From the NCBI GenBank assembly GCA_017440045.1, contig JAFSIA010000027.1, positions 1 through 64,000 of the forward strand: a stretch of 64,000 bases of DNA, given 5' to 3'. This DNA is from Lachnospiraceae bacterium (lineage in GTDB: Bacteria > Bacillota > Clostridia > Lachnospirales > Lachnospiraceae). Position 1 is the stretch's first letter. Each line of letters starts with the position of its first letter. Both the position numbers and the translations under genes were made by a program. The notes below the pieces were generated by a model that was given only the letters and a program-made list of their open reading frames with translations, was not told the origin of the DNA and searched no databases. Positions 56,134 to 64,000 of the stretch are shown here, piece by piece.

Positions 56134-58401
56134 ATGAAAAAGAAGAGATTTTTGCTTGCAGCTGTATTAGGTATGCTTGTGACAGCAGCGGCAGGATGTA
56201 GCAGTAATGAAGAGGCAGAAGGAAATAACGAACAAAAGGAAAAGCATGAGACAGACTTTGGTGTGGTTCAAATACCAGGTGAACTTACAAATGCCGGTGG
56301 CAGAGTGTCAGTACATGACCCAAGTATTGAGTATGACCCAGCTACAGGACAGTGGTATATTTTTGGTTCACATACTGCATTTGCAAAGACATCAAACCTT
56401 ATAAACTGGGCATATGTTGAGAGAGAAAATGCAGCATCTCAGACAAAATATGCTAACATATTCAAAGAATCGCAGAGCTGGGCTTCACGTGGAGGTAATT
56501 ACTCTCCAAATGGAAATCTTTGGGCACCTGATGTAATCTATAATAAAGATATGGGTAAGTGGTGTATGTATATGAGTATGAATGGTAACAATCACTATTC
56601 ATCTATAGCAATGGCAACAGCAGATGACATTGCCGGACCATACACATACGAAGGTACAGTTGTTTATTCGGGATTTAAGACTAGTGAAGAAGCTGCCTCG
56701 ACAGACTATGAAAAGGCAACAGGCTCTACAGATGTAAGCAGATATGTGGAGGGTACTTGGCCTAGATACGGAACAAATGCTATAGATCCATGCGTTTTAT
56801 ATGATAAAGATGGACAGCTTTGGATGGTCTACGGATCATGGTTTGGCGGTTTATTTATGATTAAGCTTGATAACGAGACTGGACTAAGAGATTATAGCTA
56901 TACATATGAGTTAGACGAGGATGCAACAGATGGCACTGCATCTGATCCATACTTAGGACAGAGAGTTTCAGGTGGATTTGGTGGAACTGGTGAAGGTCCA
57001 TACATTGTTTGGGACGAGGAAGCGGGATACTACTATATGTATGTATCGTATTGTGGACTTAATGCTACAGACGGATTTTCGGGATATCAGATGAGATTAT
57101 TCCGTTCAGAGAATATTGACGGACCATATCTTGATGCTGCCGGTAATAATGCTCTCAGAGTGTCAGCAGGTGACAACCAGGCTGTAAAAGGTATAAAGAT
57201 AATGGGAAATTATTTCTTCAGTTCATTGTCAGGGGCACCAGGTGGTGACAGCTCTGGCAGCGGATATATGTCACCGGGACATAATTCGGCTATAGTAGAT
57301 AATGAAGGAAACAGATTCCTTATATATCACACAAGATTTAACACTGGTTCAGAATGGCATCAGTTAAGAGTGCATCAGCAGTTTTTAAATGAGGATGGAT
57401 GGCTTGTAACAGCGCCATATGAGTATCTTGGAAGTAAGATAAGCGAAACAGGTTATGATAAGTCTGAAATAGTGGGAGCTTACGAATTTATTAATCACGG
57501 CAACGAGGTAACATTCAATGTAGTTGCAGGCATGTTGAGCACACAGGAAGTAGTGTTAAATGAGGATGGAACAATTTCAGGTGATGTAACTGGAACATGG
57601 GAACAGAAGGATGGCTCTTACTACGCATCAATGGTTATCGATGGAGTTACATATAAGGGTGTATTCTTTAAGCAGTTTGATGAATCAGCATCACATAAGG
57701 AGACGATGACATTCTCACTTATAGGCTCTAATAATATAGCATTATGGGGAAGTAAAATAGGAGCACCGGAAGCACCTGAAACAGGAAATGTAGTTGGAGG
57801 ATATGATTTTGAAGATACAGCTACACCTGGAAAGGATATAGTAGGCACAGTTGGAGATGCAACAGTAAATGGCGGAGAAATTACCACTGATGCAGAGCGC
57901 GGTAATGTATTAAAGCTTGATGGTGTGGATGACTTTGTAAAACTTCCAGAGCAGGCAACTGCATACAAAGGATATACTATAATGATGTGGTTTAAAGCAT
58001 CAGAATTGCAAATGTGGCAGAGAGTTTTTGACTTGGGAGATGACAATAGAAATTATATGTTCCTCTCTCCTATGGCAGCTACAAATAAGTTAAGATTTGC
58101 CCAGACTATGAGCGATGATGGCGAGAAGATGATTAACGGAGATACAGTAAAGCGCGATGACTGGGTACATGTGGCTATAACAATTAGCGGCACAAGCAAG
58201 AGAACTACTATGTATGTGGATGGAGAAAAGGTAGGTTCTACAGTGTTGAGTGTATGGCCGGAGGAATATTTAGGAACTTCAAATTACATTGGAAAGAGCC
58301 AATTCGTTGCAGACCCATATTTTGAAGGTTGTGTAGATGATGTATATATCTTTGATTATGCATTATCAAAAGATGAGGTTAATTCTTATATGAATAAATA
58401 A
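56134..58401 (+). CDS. GH43 endo-arabinanase lipoprotein with LamG domain (copy 1)
   Basis: This 755-residue protein has lipobox AAAGC (Cys22), a GH43 arabinanase domain (about 45-405) with the catalytic triad candidates VHDPS (Asp62), AIDPC (Asp218) and GEGPY (Glu287), a GH43 C-terminal beta domain (about 430-540; NEDGTISGDVTGTW ending IALWGSKIG) and a LamG domain (about 550-750; YTIMMWFKASELQMWQRVF). The family cuts internal alpha-1,5 bonds in arabinan, the neutral side chain of pectin. It is tethered to the membrane outside the cell. ATG 56134 has GGAGGG upstream; the TTG at 56122 lies within that site. It is paralogous to the next gene, with the same catalytic spacing. Confidence 0.92.
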   Translation: MKKKRFLLAAVLGMLVTAAAGCSSNEEAEGNNEQKEKHETDFGVVQIPGELTNAGGRVSVHDPSIEYDPATGQWYIFGSHTAFAKTSNLINWAYVERENAASQTKYANIFKESQSWASRGGNYSPNGNLWAPDVIYNKDMGKWCMYMSMNGNNHYSSIAMATADDIAGPYTYEGTVVYSGFKTSEEAASTDYEKATGSTDVSRYVEGTWPRYGTNAIDPCVLYDKDGQLWMVYGSWFGGLFMIKLDNETGLRDYSYTYELDEDATDGTASDPYLGQRVSGGFGGTGEGPYIVWDEEAGYYYMYVSYCGLNATDGFSGYQMRLFRSENIDGPYLDAAGNNALRVSAGDNQAVKGIKIMGNYFFSSLSGAPGGDSSGSGYMSPGHNSAIVDNEGNRFLIYHTRFNTGSEWHQLRVHQQFLNEDGWLVTAPYEYLGSKISETGYDKSEIVGAYEFINHGNEVTFNVVAGMLSTQEVVLNEDGTISGDVTGTWEQKDGSYYASMVIDGVTYKGVFFKQFDESASHKETMTFSLIGSNNIALWGSKIGAPEAPETGNVVGGYDFEDTATPGKDIVGTVGDATVNGGEITTDAERGNVLKLDGVDDFVKLPEQATAYKGYTIMMWFKASELQMWQRVFDLGDDNRNYMFLSPMAATNKLRFAQTMSDDGEKMINGDTVKRDDWVHVAITISGTSKRTTMYVDGEKVGSTVLSVWPEEYLGTSNYIGKSQFVADPYFEGCVDDVYIFDYALSKDEVNSYMNK

Positions 58402-58417
58402 ATATATTAGAATTTTT

Positions 58418-58449
58418 AGGATGAGATAGTTTTGCTGTCTCATCCTTTA
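58418..58449 (+). terminator. Terminator after arabinanase copy 1
   Basis: A 12-bp stem (58418-58429 with 58435-58446, one G-T pair) with a 5-base loop, followed by TT-rich sequence. Confidence 0.75.
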
Positions 58450-58450
58450 A

Positions 58451-58483
58451 TTTAATCGAAGTTGCAAAGCAACTTCGATTAAA
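58451..58483. repeat. 15-bp perfect palindrome of the AATCGAAGTTGC family
   Basis: Arms 58451-58465 and 58469-58483 are perfect inverted copies around an AAA centre. It lies 4 bases past a terminator and partly abuts the conserved upstream block of the next gene. A degenerate copy lies at 55852-55878. Confidence 0.8.
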
Positions 58484-58489
58484 TTTACT

Positions 58490-58584
58490 TATTAAAAAGA
58501 TATTAAATCCATATTAACAATAAGAAATATATTGGACTTTCGCTAATCTTTATTGTAAAATCATATCATACGCATCGTGGTGAA
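58490..58584 (+). promoter_or_regulatory. Conserved upstream block of the second arabinanase gene
   Basis: Partner of 55916-56010 (see there), with the same tattaacaat core at 58512-58521. A related attaacaatattg string lies at 8722-8735 upstream of the third arabinanase gene (minus strand), which is consistent with a shared operator. Confidence 0.55.
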
Positions 58585-58663
58585 AGAATTATTTAATATC
58601 TTTTTTAACAGGAAAATATAAAACAAAATATGCGATATAAAGAAATACGAGGAGGATATGTTT

Positions 58664-61288
58664 ATGAGAAAGAGACGTATTTTATTGACGACCGCTGTTT
58701 GTGTGATGATGGCATTTTCAGTGGGCTGTAGTAGTTCTGAGGATAGTCAGGAAAAGGGTACATCTGATACAACTACTGTAGCAGAGGAAAGTGGAGAAAG
58801 TTCTGGTACAAATAGTACTGAAAAAGGAACAGAGAAGGGTACACAGAATGGCACATCGGCAGAGGGAGAAAGCTCGCAGGAGCTTTCTGGTGAACAGACA
58901 AGCTCGCAGGATGGAAGTATGGAAGGTGAGACAACTACTGTAAGTGGTGAGAATGGCAGCAGTACAGAAGCTACATCTAAGAATGAGCAGGGTACAACAA
59001 AGAAAGAGGACACCACAACAAAGAAGGAAACTACCACAAAGAAAGAAACTACAACAAAGAAGGAAGAGACCACAACAAAGAAAGAGGAGACTACTACAAG
59101 TAGCTCGGGAAATTCAGGTAGCACAGCTACAGGAGTGACAGATTTTGGTGTTGTAACTATTCCTGGTAAGCTTACAACTGTAAGTTCAAGAGTGTCCGTT
59201 CATGACCCGAGTATTGAGTATGACCCGGTTACAAAAAAATGGTATATTTTTGGTTCTCATACAGCTTTTGCAAGCACATCAAACTTAATAAACTGGACAC
59301 TTTTTGAACAGGAAAATGCTACATCCCAGACGAAGTATGCTAATATTTTTAAAGAGTCACAGAGCTGGTCAGCGAGAGGAGGAAATTATTCTCCAAACGG
59401 AAATCTCTGGGCACCTGATGTAATATACAACAAAGATATGGGCAAGTGGTGTATGTATATGAGTATGAATGGAAATAACCATTATTCATCAATTGCTATG
59501 GCTACAGCAGACAATATAGCAGGACCATACACATATAAAGGAACAGTTGTATATTCAGGTATGACGACAGCTGATGATGTTAATCAGACAGATTATAAAA
59601 AGGTAACAGGTTCAACTGATGTATCAAGATATACAAGCCAGGGGTGGTGGTATTACGGTACAAATGCCATTGATCCATGTGTATTATATGATAAAAATGG
59701 ACAGCTTTGGATGGTATATGGCTCATGGTTTGGAGGACTTTTTGTCCTTAAGCTTGACAATGAGACAGGACTTAGAGATTACACTTATACATATTCGTTA
59801 GATACAAATGCGTCAGATGGAACAGCATCAGACCCATATTTAGGAAAGAGAATTTCAGGCGGTTATGGTGGAACAGGTGAAGGCCCTTATATAGTATGGG
59901 ATGAGGAAGCTGGCTATTATTATATGTATGTTTCATATTGTGGTCTTAATGCTACAGATGGTTTCTCAGGATATCAGATGAGATTATTCCGCTCGAAAAA
60001 TATTGACGGACCATACTTAGATGCGAAGGGTAATAATGCAATACGTACTTCCGGTTCTAACAGATATGACCAGGCTGACAAGGGTATCAAAATAATGGGT
60101 AATTACAAATTTACATCCCTTGCAACAGCAGGAGCCGGTCCACAGAATGGATACAGATCACCGGGACATAATTCAGCTATTATAGATAACGATGGAAACA
60201 GATTCCTTATATATCATACAAGATTTAATGGAGACAGCGAGTGGCATCAGTTAAGAGTACATCAGCAGTTCTTAAACGAGGATGGATGGCTTGTGACAGC
60301 GCCATATGAGTATCTTGGAAGCAAGATAAAGGAAAGTGGTTATAGCCAGTCAGAAATCGTAGGAAGCTATGAGCTTATTGATCACGGCAATGAAATTACA
60401 TTCGATGTAGTTGCACCTATGTTACCTACATATTTAGTGAATCTTAATTCAGATGGAACTATAACAGGAGATTATGAGGGAACATGGTCACAGAAATCGG
60501 GAACATGCTATGCTACATTAAAGATAAATGGAGTTACATATAAGGGTGTATTCTTTAAGCAGTATGACGAGTCTTCAAGCCATAAGGAAACTATGACATT
60601 TACAGTTATAGGTTCAAATAATATTGCTCTTTGGGGCAGCAGAATTGGAGATGTGGCTAAGGCAGAGACTGGAAAGCAGGTGGCATCATATACATTCGAG
60701 ACAACATCAAATCTTGGAAAGGATTATATCGGTACTGTAGGAAGTGCTACTATAAATGGTTGTACAGCATATAGCGATTCACAAAGAGGAAATGTCTTGA
60801 AGTTTGATGGTCAGGATGATTATGTGCAGCTGGCAGCGAAGGCTACGGAGTATGACAGTTACACTATTATGATGTGGTATAAATCATCATCAGATGCTGT
60901 ATGGCAGAGAATATTCGACTTGGGTCATGCGAGCAATAGTTCAATGTTCTTAACAAGCCATGCTTATCAGGCTGGAATAAGATTTGCGCAGCAGATAAAT
61001 GGTGATGGAGAGAAAATTATTGAAGCTGGTGTGAATACTACATTAGATAAGTGGACTCATGTGGCACTTACAGTAAATTCCAGCACAAAGATTGCGACAT
61101 TGTATGTCAACGGTTCAAGAGTTGGAGGAGTCGCTTTAAGTGCCCTTCCAGAAGCTTACAATGGAACAAATAATTATCTTGGAAAGAGCCAGTATCCTGA
61201 TCCATATTTCTCAGGTTACATGGACAACGTGTTTATCTTTGACTATGCATTATCTCAGTCTGAGATTAGCACATATATGAATAAATAG
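58664..61288 (+). CDS. GH43 endo-arabinanase lipoprotein with long linker and LamG domain (copy 2)
   Basis: This 874-residue protein has lipobox SVGC (Cys22), a 125-residue Ser/Thr/Glu/Lys linker ending in TTTKKE-type repeats (about 110-147), a GH43 domain with VHDPS (Asp181), AIDPC (Asp337) and GEGPY (Glu406), a GH43 C-terminal beta domain (about 545-660) and a LamG domain (about 670-870). Catalytic spacing equals that of copy 1. Compared with copy 1 the main change is the long linker, which would carry the enzyme through the cell wall. ATG 58664 is used (GGAGG 8 bases upstream); ATG 58658 is only 2 bases from that site. Confidence 0.92.
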   Translation: MRKRRILLTTAVCVMMAFSVGCSSSEDSQEKGTSDTTTVAEESGESSGTNSTEKGTEKGTQNGTSAEGESSQELSGEQTSSQDGSMEGETTTVSGENGSSTEATSKNEQGTTKKEDTTTKKETTTKKETTTKKEETTTKKEETTTSSSGNSGSTATGVTDFGVVTIPGKLTTVSSRVSVHDPSIEYDPVTKKWYIFGSHTAFASTSNLINWTLFEQENATSQTKYANIFKESQSWSARGGNYSPNGNLWAPDVIYNKDMGKWCMYMSMNGNNHYSSIAMATADNIAGPYTYKGTVVYSGMTTADDVNQTDYKKVTGSTDVSRYTSQGWWYYGTNAIDPCVLYDKNGQLWMVYGSWFGGLFVLKLDNETGLRDYTYTYSLDTNASDGTASDPYLGKRISGGYGGTGEGPYIVWDEEAGYYYMYVSYCGLNATDGFSGYQMRLFRSKNIDGPYLDAKGNNAIRTSGSNRYDQADKGIKIMGNYKFTSLATAGAGPQNGYRSPGHNSAIIDNDGNRFLIYHTRFNGDSEWHQLRVHQQFLNEDGWLVTAPYEYLGSKIKESGYSQSEIVGSYELIDHGNEITFDVVAPMLPTYLVNLNSDGTITGDYEGTWSQKSGTCYATLKINGVTYKGVFFKQYDESSSHKETMTFTVIGSNNIALWGSRIGDVAKAETGKQVASYTFETTSNLGKDYIGTVGSATINGCTAYSDSQRGNVLKFDGQDDYVQLAAKATEYDSYTIMMWYKSSSDAVWQRIFDLGHASNSSMFLTSHAYQAGIRFAQQINGDGEKIIEAGVNTTLDKWTHVALTVNSSTKIATLYVNGSRVGGVALSALPEAYNGTNNYLGKSQYPDPYFSGYMDNVFIFDYALSQSEISTYMNK
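58994..59098 (+). repeat. Coding tandem repeat for the T/K/E linker
   Basis: About five units of 18-21 bases encode TTTKKE(E/D) in the linker of arabinanase copy 2. The units differ at third positions and in one extra GAG codon, so the array has been selected at protein level and is not a fresh slippage product. Confidence 0.75.
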
Positions 61289-61321
61289 CAGTAATATCAG
61301 TTAATAATACTGTTTTGCAAA

Positions 61322-61356
61322 AAGGGTTGTCAGCTGTGGTGGCTGACAACCTTTCC
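61322..61356 (+). terminator. Terminator after arabinanase copy 2
   Basis: A perfect 10-bp core stem (61325-61334 with 61342-61351) with AAA/TTT flanks and a 7-base loop, followed by TTTCC. It lies 36 bases after the stop. Confidence 0.8.
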
Positions 61357-61399
61357 TATATTATAAAAACTCTTTGTTATAAAAAATTAGCGAAATATG

Positions 61400-61428
61400 T
61401 GGAAATAATATGTAATTAATGATATAAT
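61400..61428 (+). promoter_or_regulatory. Candidate promoter for the chemoreceptor gene
   Basis: TATAAT at 61423-61428 has TGGAAA at 61400-61405 as a weak -35 at 17 bases, about 52 bases before the ATG. Motility promoters of sigma-D type were not seen. Confidence 0.35.
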
Positions 61429-61479
61429 AGGAAGGACATTATAACGTGAATAATTTAATAGAGAAAGGACGGAATATTT

Positions 61480-63603
61480 ATGCAGAATTATGATGAAAAG
61501 TACTTTAGAGCAAAAGCGAATAAAAGAGCCGGCACAATATGGCTTGTTCTTTTGATTTTTGTAAATGTATATTATGGCACAAAGGTAGTGACAGACGGCT
61601 TTATGAGCTTATCGTGGCAGATTACTGTTGCCGTAATAGGATGGTCAGCATATATTACTGCCGGATTATTAATGAAATTTAAAGGAATGGATTTTCCATA
61701 TTATAAATACATTATGGGATATGGATATCTTTTATTCTTTGCCTATATTGCGTGGACGGCTTTGGATGAAGTGTCGTACATATTTGTACTTCCTATGATT
61801 GCATCATTGGTATTGTACAAGGATAGAAAATTTATAAAGAGAATGATGTGGGCTACATTATTTATCCTTTTTTCTAGTAATCTTTATAAAGGCTGGGCAA
61901 AGGATATGATGGAATTTGTATCAAGTGTTGATTGTGCTATACAGTTTGCCTTGGTAATCTGCTGCTATTCATGTACACTTATGGGTATCAAGCACTTGGA
62001 AGAATCAGATGGTGCTTTGACAGGTTCTATACAGTCAAATCTTGAGAGAGTTGTACAGACTGTAGAGAAGGTTAAGGTGGCAAGTAATGCTGTAGTAGAT
62101 GGTGTTACAGTCGTTAGAGAGCTTGCTGATGAGAATAAGGTCGGAGCAGAAAATGTCGTTAAAGATATGCGAAATTTATCTGAAAATAATGGCGTGCTTA
62201 ACGACAAGACAATGTCATCGATGGATATGACAACAGTTATCGATACACAGGTTAAGAATGTTACAGAGCTTATGGAGCAGGTAGTAGAGCTTATTGGAGG
62301 TTCTATAGAGCATGCAAATACAAGCTCCGAAGAATTAATTGAAGTGGTTGATACTACAAATAAGATGGCTGAGCTTTCTGCAGAAGTTGAAAAGATTCTT
62401 GTAGAGTTTAAGGAAGAGTTTGAGAATGTTAAAGAAGAGACAAGTACCATTGAAGGCATCACATCAAAAACTAATCTTCTTGCTTTAAATGCGTCTATCG
62501 AGGCAGCAAGAGCCGGAGAGGCAGGACGAGGATTCTCTGTAGTTGCAGAGCAGATTAGAGAGCTTAGTAGTGGAACACAGTCATCATCAAGCAGAATTAT
62601 GTCAGCGTTGTCACATCTTGAGGAAACATCGGCCAAGATGCTTGAGTCTATTAGTGAGACTATAGGCCTTATACAGATAAATATGGATAAGGTAGCAAAT
62701 GTAAATAGAAGTGTTACTGATATCACTAACGATGCTACAGCATTAGGAGCAAATATTAAGGTTGTTGATAGTGCAGTTAAGGAGGTTGCTACATCTAACA
62801 TCACACTTGTTGATAATATGAAGCAGGTATGTGAAGTTATGGAGGAGATGACCGGCAGAATAGATGAGGCTGAAGTAACTACAAAGACAATGCTTAGCAA
62901 GTACGAGGAAAGCGCAAGAAGTGCCATTGACATTGAGAATGTCGTTGGTAAGCTGATGGAAGAGCTTGGTGTAGGCGGCTTTATGGGCGTTCAGGATGTT
63001 CGTGAAGGTATGAAGATAGCGATTGCATTTAAGGACGAAAGTGGCAATACAATGAGCGAATATTTGGGCGAGGTTGTAGATAAGCTGGATACAAAGGTAT
63101 TTGTTGAAGTGGATGATAATGGCGTAGAATTAGTGGACAAGAAGGATAAGCATACAACATGTCAGCTTAGAATAGTTGTTGATAATGTATTGTATTGTTG
63201 GGATGACGTAGTCATAAGACATACAAAAACAGACGAAAAGGGTTCATATAAACTATATGTAGAGTCAAGCACAAAGGTATTTAACCGTAGAAAATACCCA
63301 AGAATGCCTATTTCAAACCCATGTATCATAAATATAGAAGATGTGGATAGAGATTTCTCAGGAAGAATGGTTAACATAAGTGCCAACGGATTTGCATTTG
63401 CCATAAGAGATGAACTGTTTGGAAAGCTCAAGGGCAGAAATATTAAGCTTAGCATAGAGGATTTCATGCCACTTAATGGAAAACCTTTGGAAGGTTATAT
63501 AATACGTAGTTCAAACAATGAAGGCGAATATATTGTAGGTTGTAGAATGCCTTCAGATAATCAGGATATTAAAGATTATGTAAGTATGAATTACAGCGAA
63601 TAA
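61480..63603 (+). CDS. Methyl-accepting chemotaxis protein fused to a YcgR/PilZ c-di-GMP receptor module
   Basis: This 707-residue protein has an N-terminal membrane region of about six helices (about 15-175) with no large extracellular sensor. A long coiled-coil MCP signalling domain (about 190-500) follows, with the tip TNLLALNASIEAARAGEAG and RGFSVVAEQIREL, which contacts CheA and CheW. The C-terminal module consists of a PilZN-like beta domain (about 505-600) and a PilZ domain with the c-di-GMP motifs RRKYPR (603-608) and NISANG (from Asn632). Both PilZ motifs (RxxxR and D/NxSxxG) are intact, so it should bind c-di-GMP. The fusion would couple c-di-GMP to chemotaxis kinase control. RBS GAAAGGA. 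Transcribed alone. Confidence 0.9.
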   Translation: MQNYDEKYFRAKANKRAGTIWLVLLIFVNVYYGTKVVTDGFMSLSWQITVAVIGWSAYITAGLLMKFKGMDFPYYKYIMGYGYLLFFAYIAWTALDEVSYIFVLPMIASLVLYKDRKFIKRMMWATLFILFSSNLYKGWAKDMMEFVSSVDCAIQFALVICCYSCTLMGIKHLEESDGALTGSIQSNLERVVQTVEKVKVASNAVVDGVTVVRELADENKVGAENVVKDMRNLSENNGVLNDKTMSSMDMTTVIDTQVKNVTELMEQVVELIGGSIEHANTSSEELIEVVDTTNKMAELSAEVEKILVEFKEEFENVKEETSTIEGITSKTNLLALNASIEAARAGEAGRGFSVVAEQIRELSSGTQSSSSRIMSALSHLEETSAKMLESISETIGLIQINMDKVANVNRSVTDITNDATALGANIKVVDSAVKEVATSNITLVDNMKQVCEVMEEMTGRIDEAEVTTKTMLSKYEESARSAIDIENVVGKLMEELGVGGFMGVQDVREGMKIAIAFKDESGNTMSEYLGEVVDKLDTKVFVEVDDNGVELVDKKDKHTTCQLRIVVDNVLYCWDDVVIRHTKTDEKGSYKLYVESSTKVFNRRKYPRMPISNPCIINIEDVDRDFSGRMVNISANGFAFAIRDELFGKLKGRNIKLSIEDFMPLNGKPLEGYIIRSSNNEGEYIVGCRMPSDNQDIKDYVSMNYSE

Positions 63604-63635
63604 AACAAGTTTAATAATATAAGTTAAAAAAGTGA

Positions 63636-63674
63636 AAGGTAGATTTATATTTTGAGTATAAATCTACCTTTTTT
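63636..63674 (+). terminator. Terminator after the chemoreceptor gene
   Basis: Perfect 14-bp arms (63636-63649 with 63657-63670) with a 7-base loop, ending in TTTTTT. It lies 33 bases past the stop and 48 bases before spoVT. Confidence 0.88.
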
Positions 63675-63721
63675 CCACATACTAACTCCGAAACCAATTA
63701 AAAGAAAGAGGAGTAAGATAT

Positions 63722-64000
63722 ATGCGAGCAACAGGTATAGTTAGAAGAATAGATGATTTAGGACGTATTGTGGTGCCAAAGGAGATAAGAAGAGTGTTAA
63801 GAATACGAGAAGGCGATAGTATGGAAATATTTACTGATATAGATGGTGCCATTGTTTTGAAGAAGTATTCACCTATAGGAGAACTGGGAAGTGTGGCAAA
63901 GCAGTATGCAGAGTCTATAGCACAGGTATCAGGGCAGACAACAATTATCACAGATAAGGATAGTGTTGTGGCAGCAGCAGGTACACCTAAAAAGGATGTT
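63722..64000 (+). CDS. spoVT: Stage V sporulation protein T, N-terminal part (3' end outside window)
   Basis: The first 93 residues are visible: an AbrB/MazE-type swapped-hairpin DNA-binding domain MRATGIVRRIDDLGRIVVPK followed by EIRRVLRIREGDSMEIF, then the start of the GAF-like domain (about 55 on; SPIGELGSVAKQYAESIA). The GAF-like part separates SpoVT from the shorter AbrB and Abh. SpoVT controls forespore genes in sporulating Firmicutes; in Lachnospiraceae homologues may act more broadly. RBS AAAGAGGAG. The reading frame is open to the window end. Confidence 0.92.
   Translation, partial: MRATGIVRRIDDLGRIVVPKEIRRVLRIREGDSMEIFTDIDGAIVLKKYSPIGELGSVAKQYAESIAQVSGQTTIITDKDSVVAAAGTPKKDV

Noticed and set aside
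58994..59098. CRISPR-like or microsatellite array
   Set aside because: The repeats are in frame, variable at third positions and encode a T/K/E linker; there are no spacers.
58747..59124. Minus-strand frame rich in VVVSSFF repeats
   Set aside because: It is the complement of the T/K/E linker repeats of arabinanase copy 2; low-complexity artefact.
61965..62933. Long minus-strand open frame (322 residues) opposite the chemoreceptor gene
   Set aside because: It lies wholly inside the MCP coiled-coil coding region, has no ribosome binding site, and its Ser/Thr/Leu-rich sequence is the mirror of the Glu/Lys-rich helix codons.
1..64000. tRNA, rRNA, prophage or IS genes
   Set aside because: None was recognised in either strand: no tRNA-like cloverleaf with CCA context, no transposase or integrase motifs.

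Overview
The window is AT-rich, densely coded DNA from an anaerobic, spore-lineage Firmicute. It is most likely a gut or rumen member of the Lachnospiraceae (Butyrivibrio, Pseudobutyrivibrio or Roseburia-like). The evidence is the order rpsF-ssb-rpsR ... gdpP-rplI-dnaB, the glgC-glgD pair, spoVG and spoVT, a clostridial 2[4Fe-4S] ferredoxin, a phosphoketolase, and many secreted plant-polysaccharide enzymes with AGGAGG ribosome binding sites. The genus is inference. No rRNA, tRNA, CRISPR array, integrase or transposase was recognised.

Layout. 1-950: end of rpsF, then ssb and rpsR. 951-8900: an accessory block holding a frameshifted gene remnant, a LamG-GH43 lipoprotein, a zinc-peptidase-like lipoprotein and a 1063-residue membrane-anchored GH43 arabinanase. 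It separates rpsR from gdpP-rplI-dnaB, which I recall as usually close together in this family. 8905-16020: gdpP, rplI, dnaB, a RacA-like MerR protein, ferredoxin, purA and deoC. 16061-28739 (mostly minus strand): two small membrane proteins, a class A PBP, asnS, phosphoketolase, a divergent prs, the dnaD-dnaI helicase-loading pair and murC. 28944-36860: glgC-glgD-spoVG, then pth-mfd-foldase on the minus strand.

37579-51601 is the most interesting region: a near mirror-symmetric locus of SBP, permease, permease, NHL/TPR/Yip1 membrane protein, DUF5696-like protein, permease, permease, SBP and LamG lipoprotein. It encodes two MalFG-type permease pairs and two binding proteins but no ATPase. It also has two unstudied membrane proteins at its centre, one of which looks like a membrane-tethered glycosidase fold. 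This is the best candidate for an undescribed system.

51803-64000: ilvE; a PP-loop protein resembling MurL next to a MurD, which suggests the unusual L-Glu/epimerase route to D-Glu in peptidoglycan; two tandem paralogous arabinanase lipoproteins (GH43, GH43 C-terminal domain, LamG) that share a conserved upstream block; an MCP fused to a YcgR/PilZ c-di-GMP receptor module; and the start of spoVT.

How it fits together (inference): four GH43 enzymes at the surface cleave arabinan or arabinoxylan side chains, one or both ABC systems import the oligosaccharides using a shared ATPase encoded elsewhere, and phosphoketolase handles the resulting pentose phosphates. The substrate of the ABC locus is not shown by the sequence.
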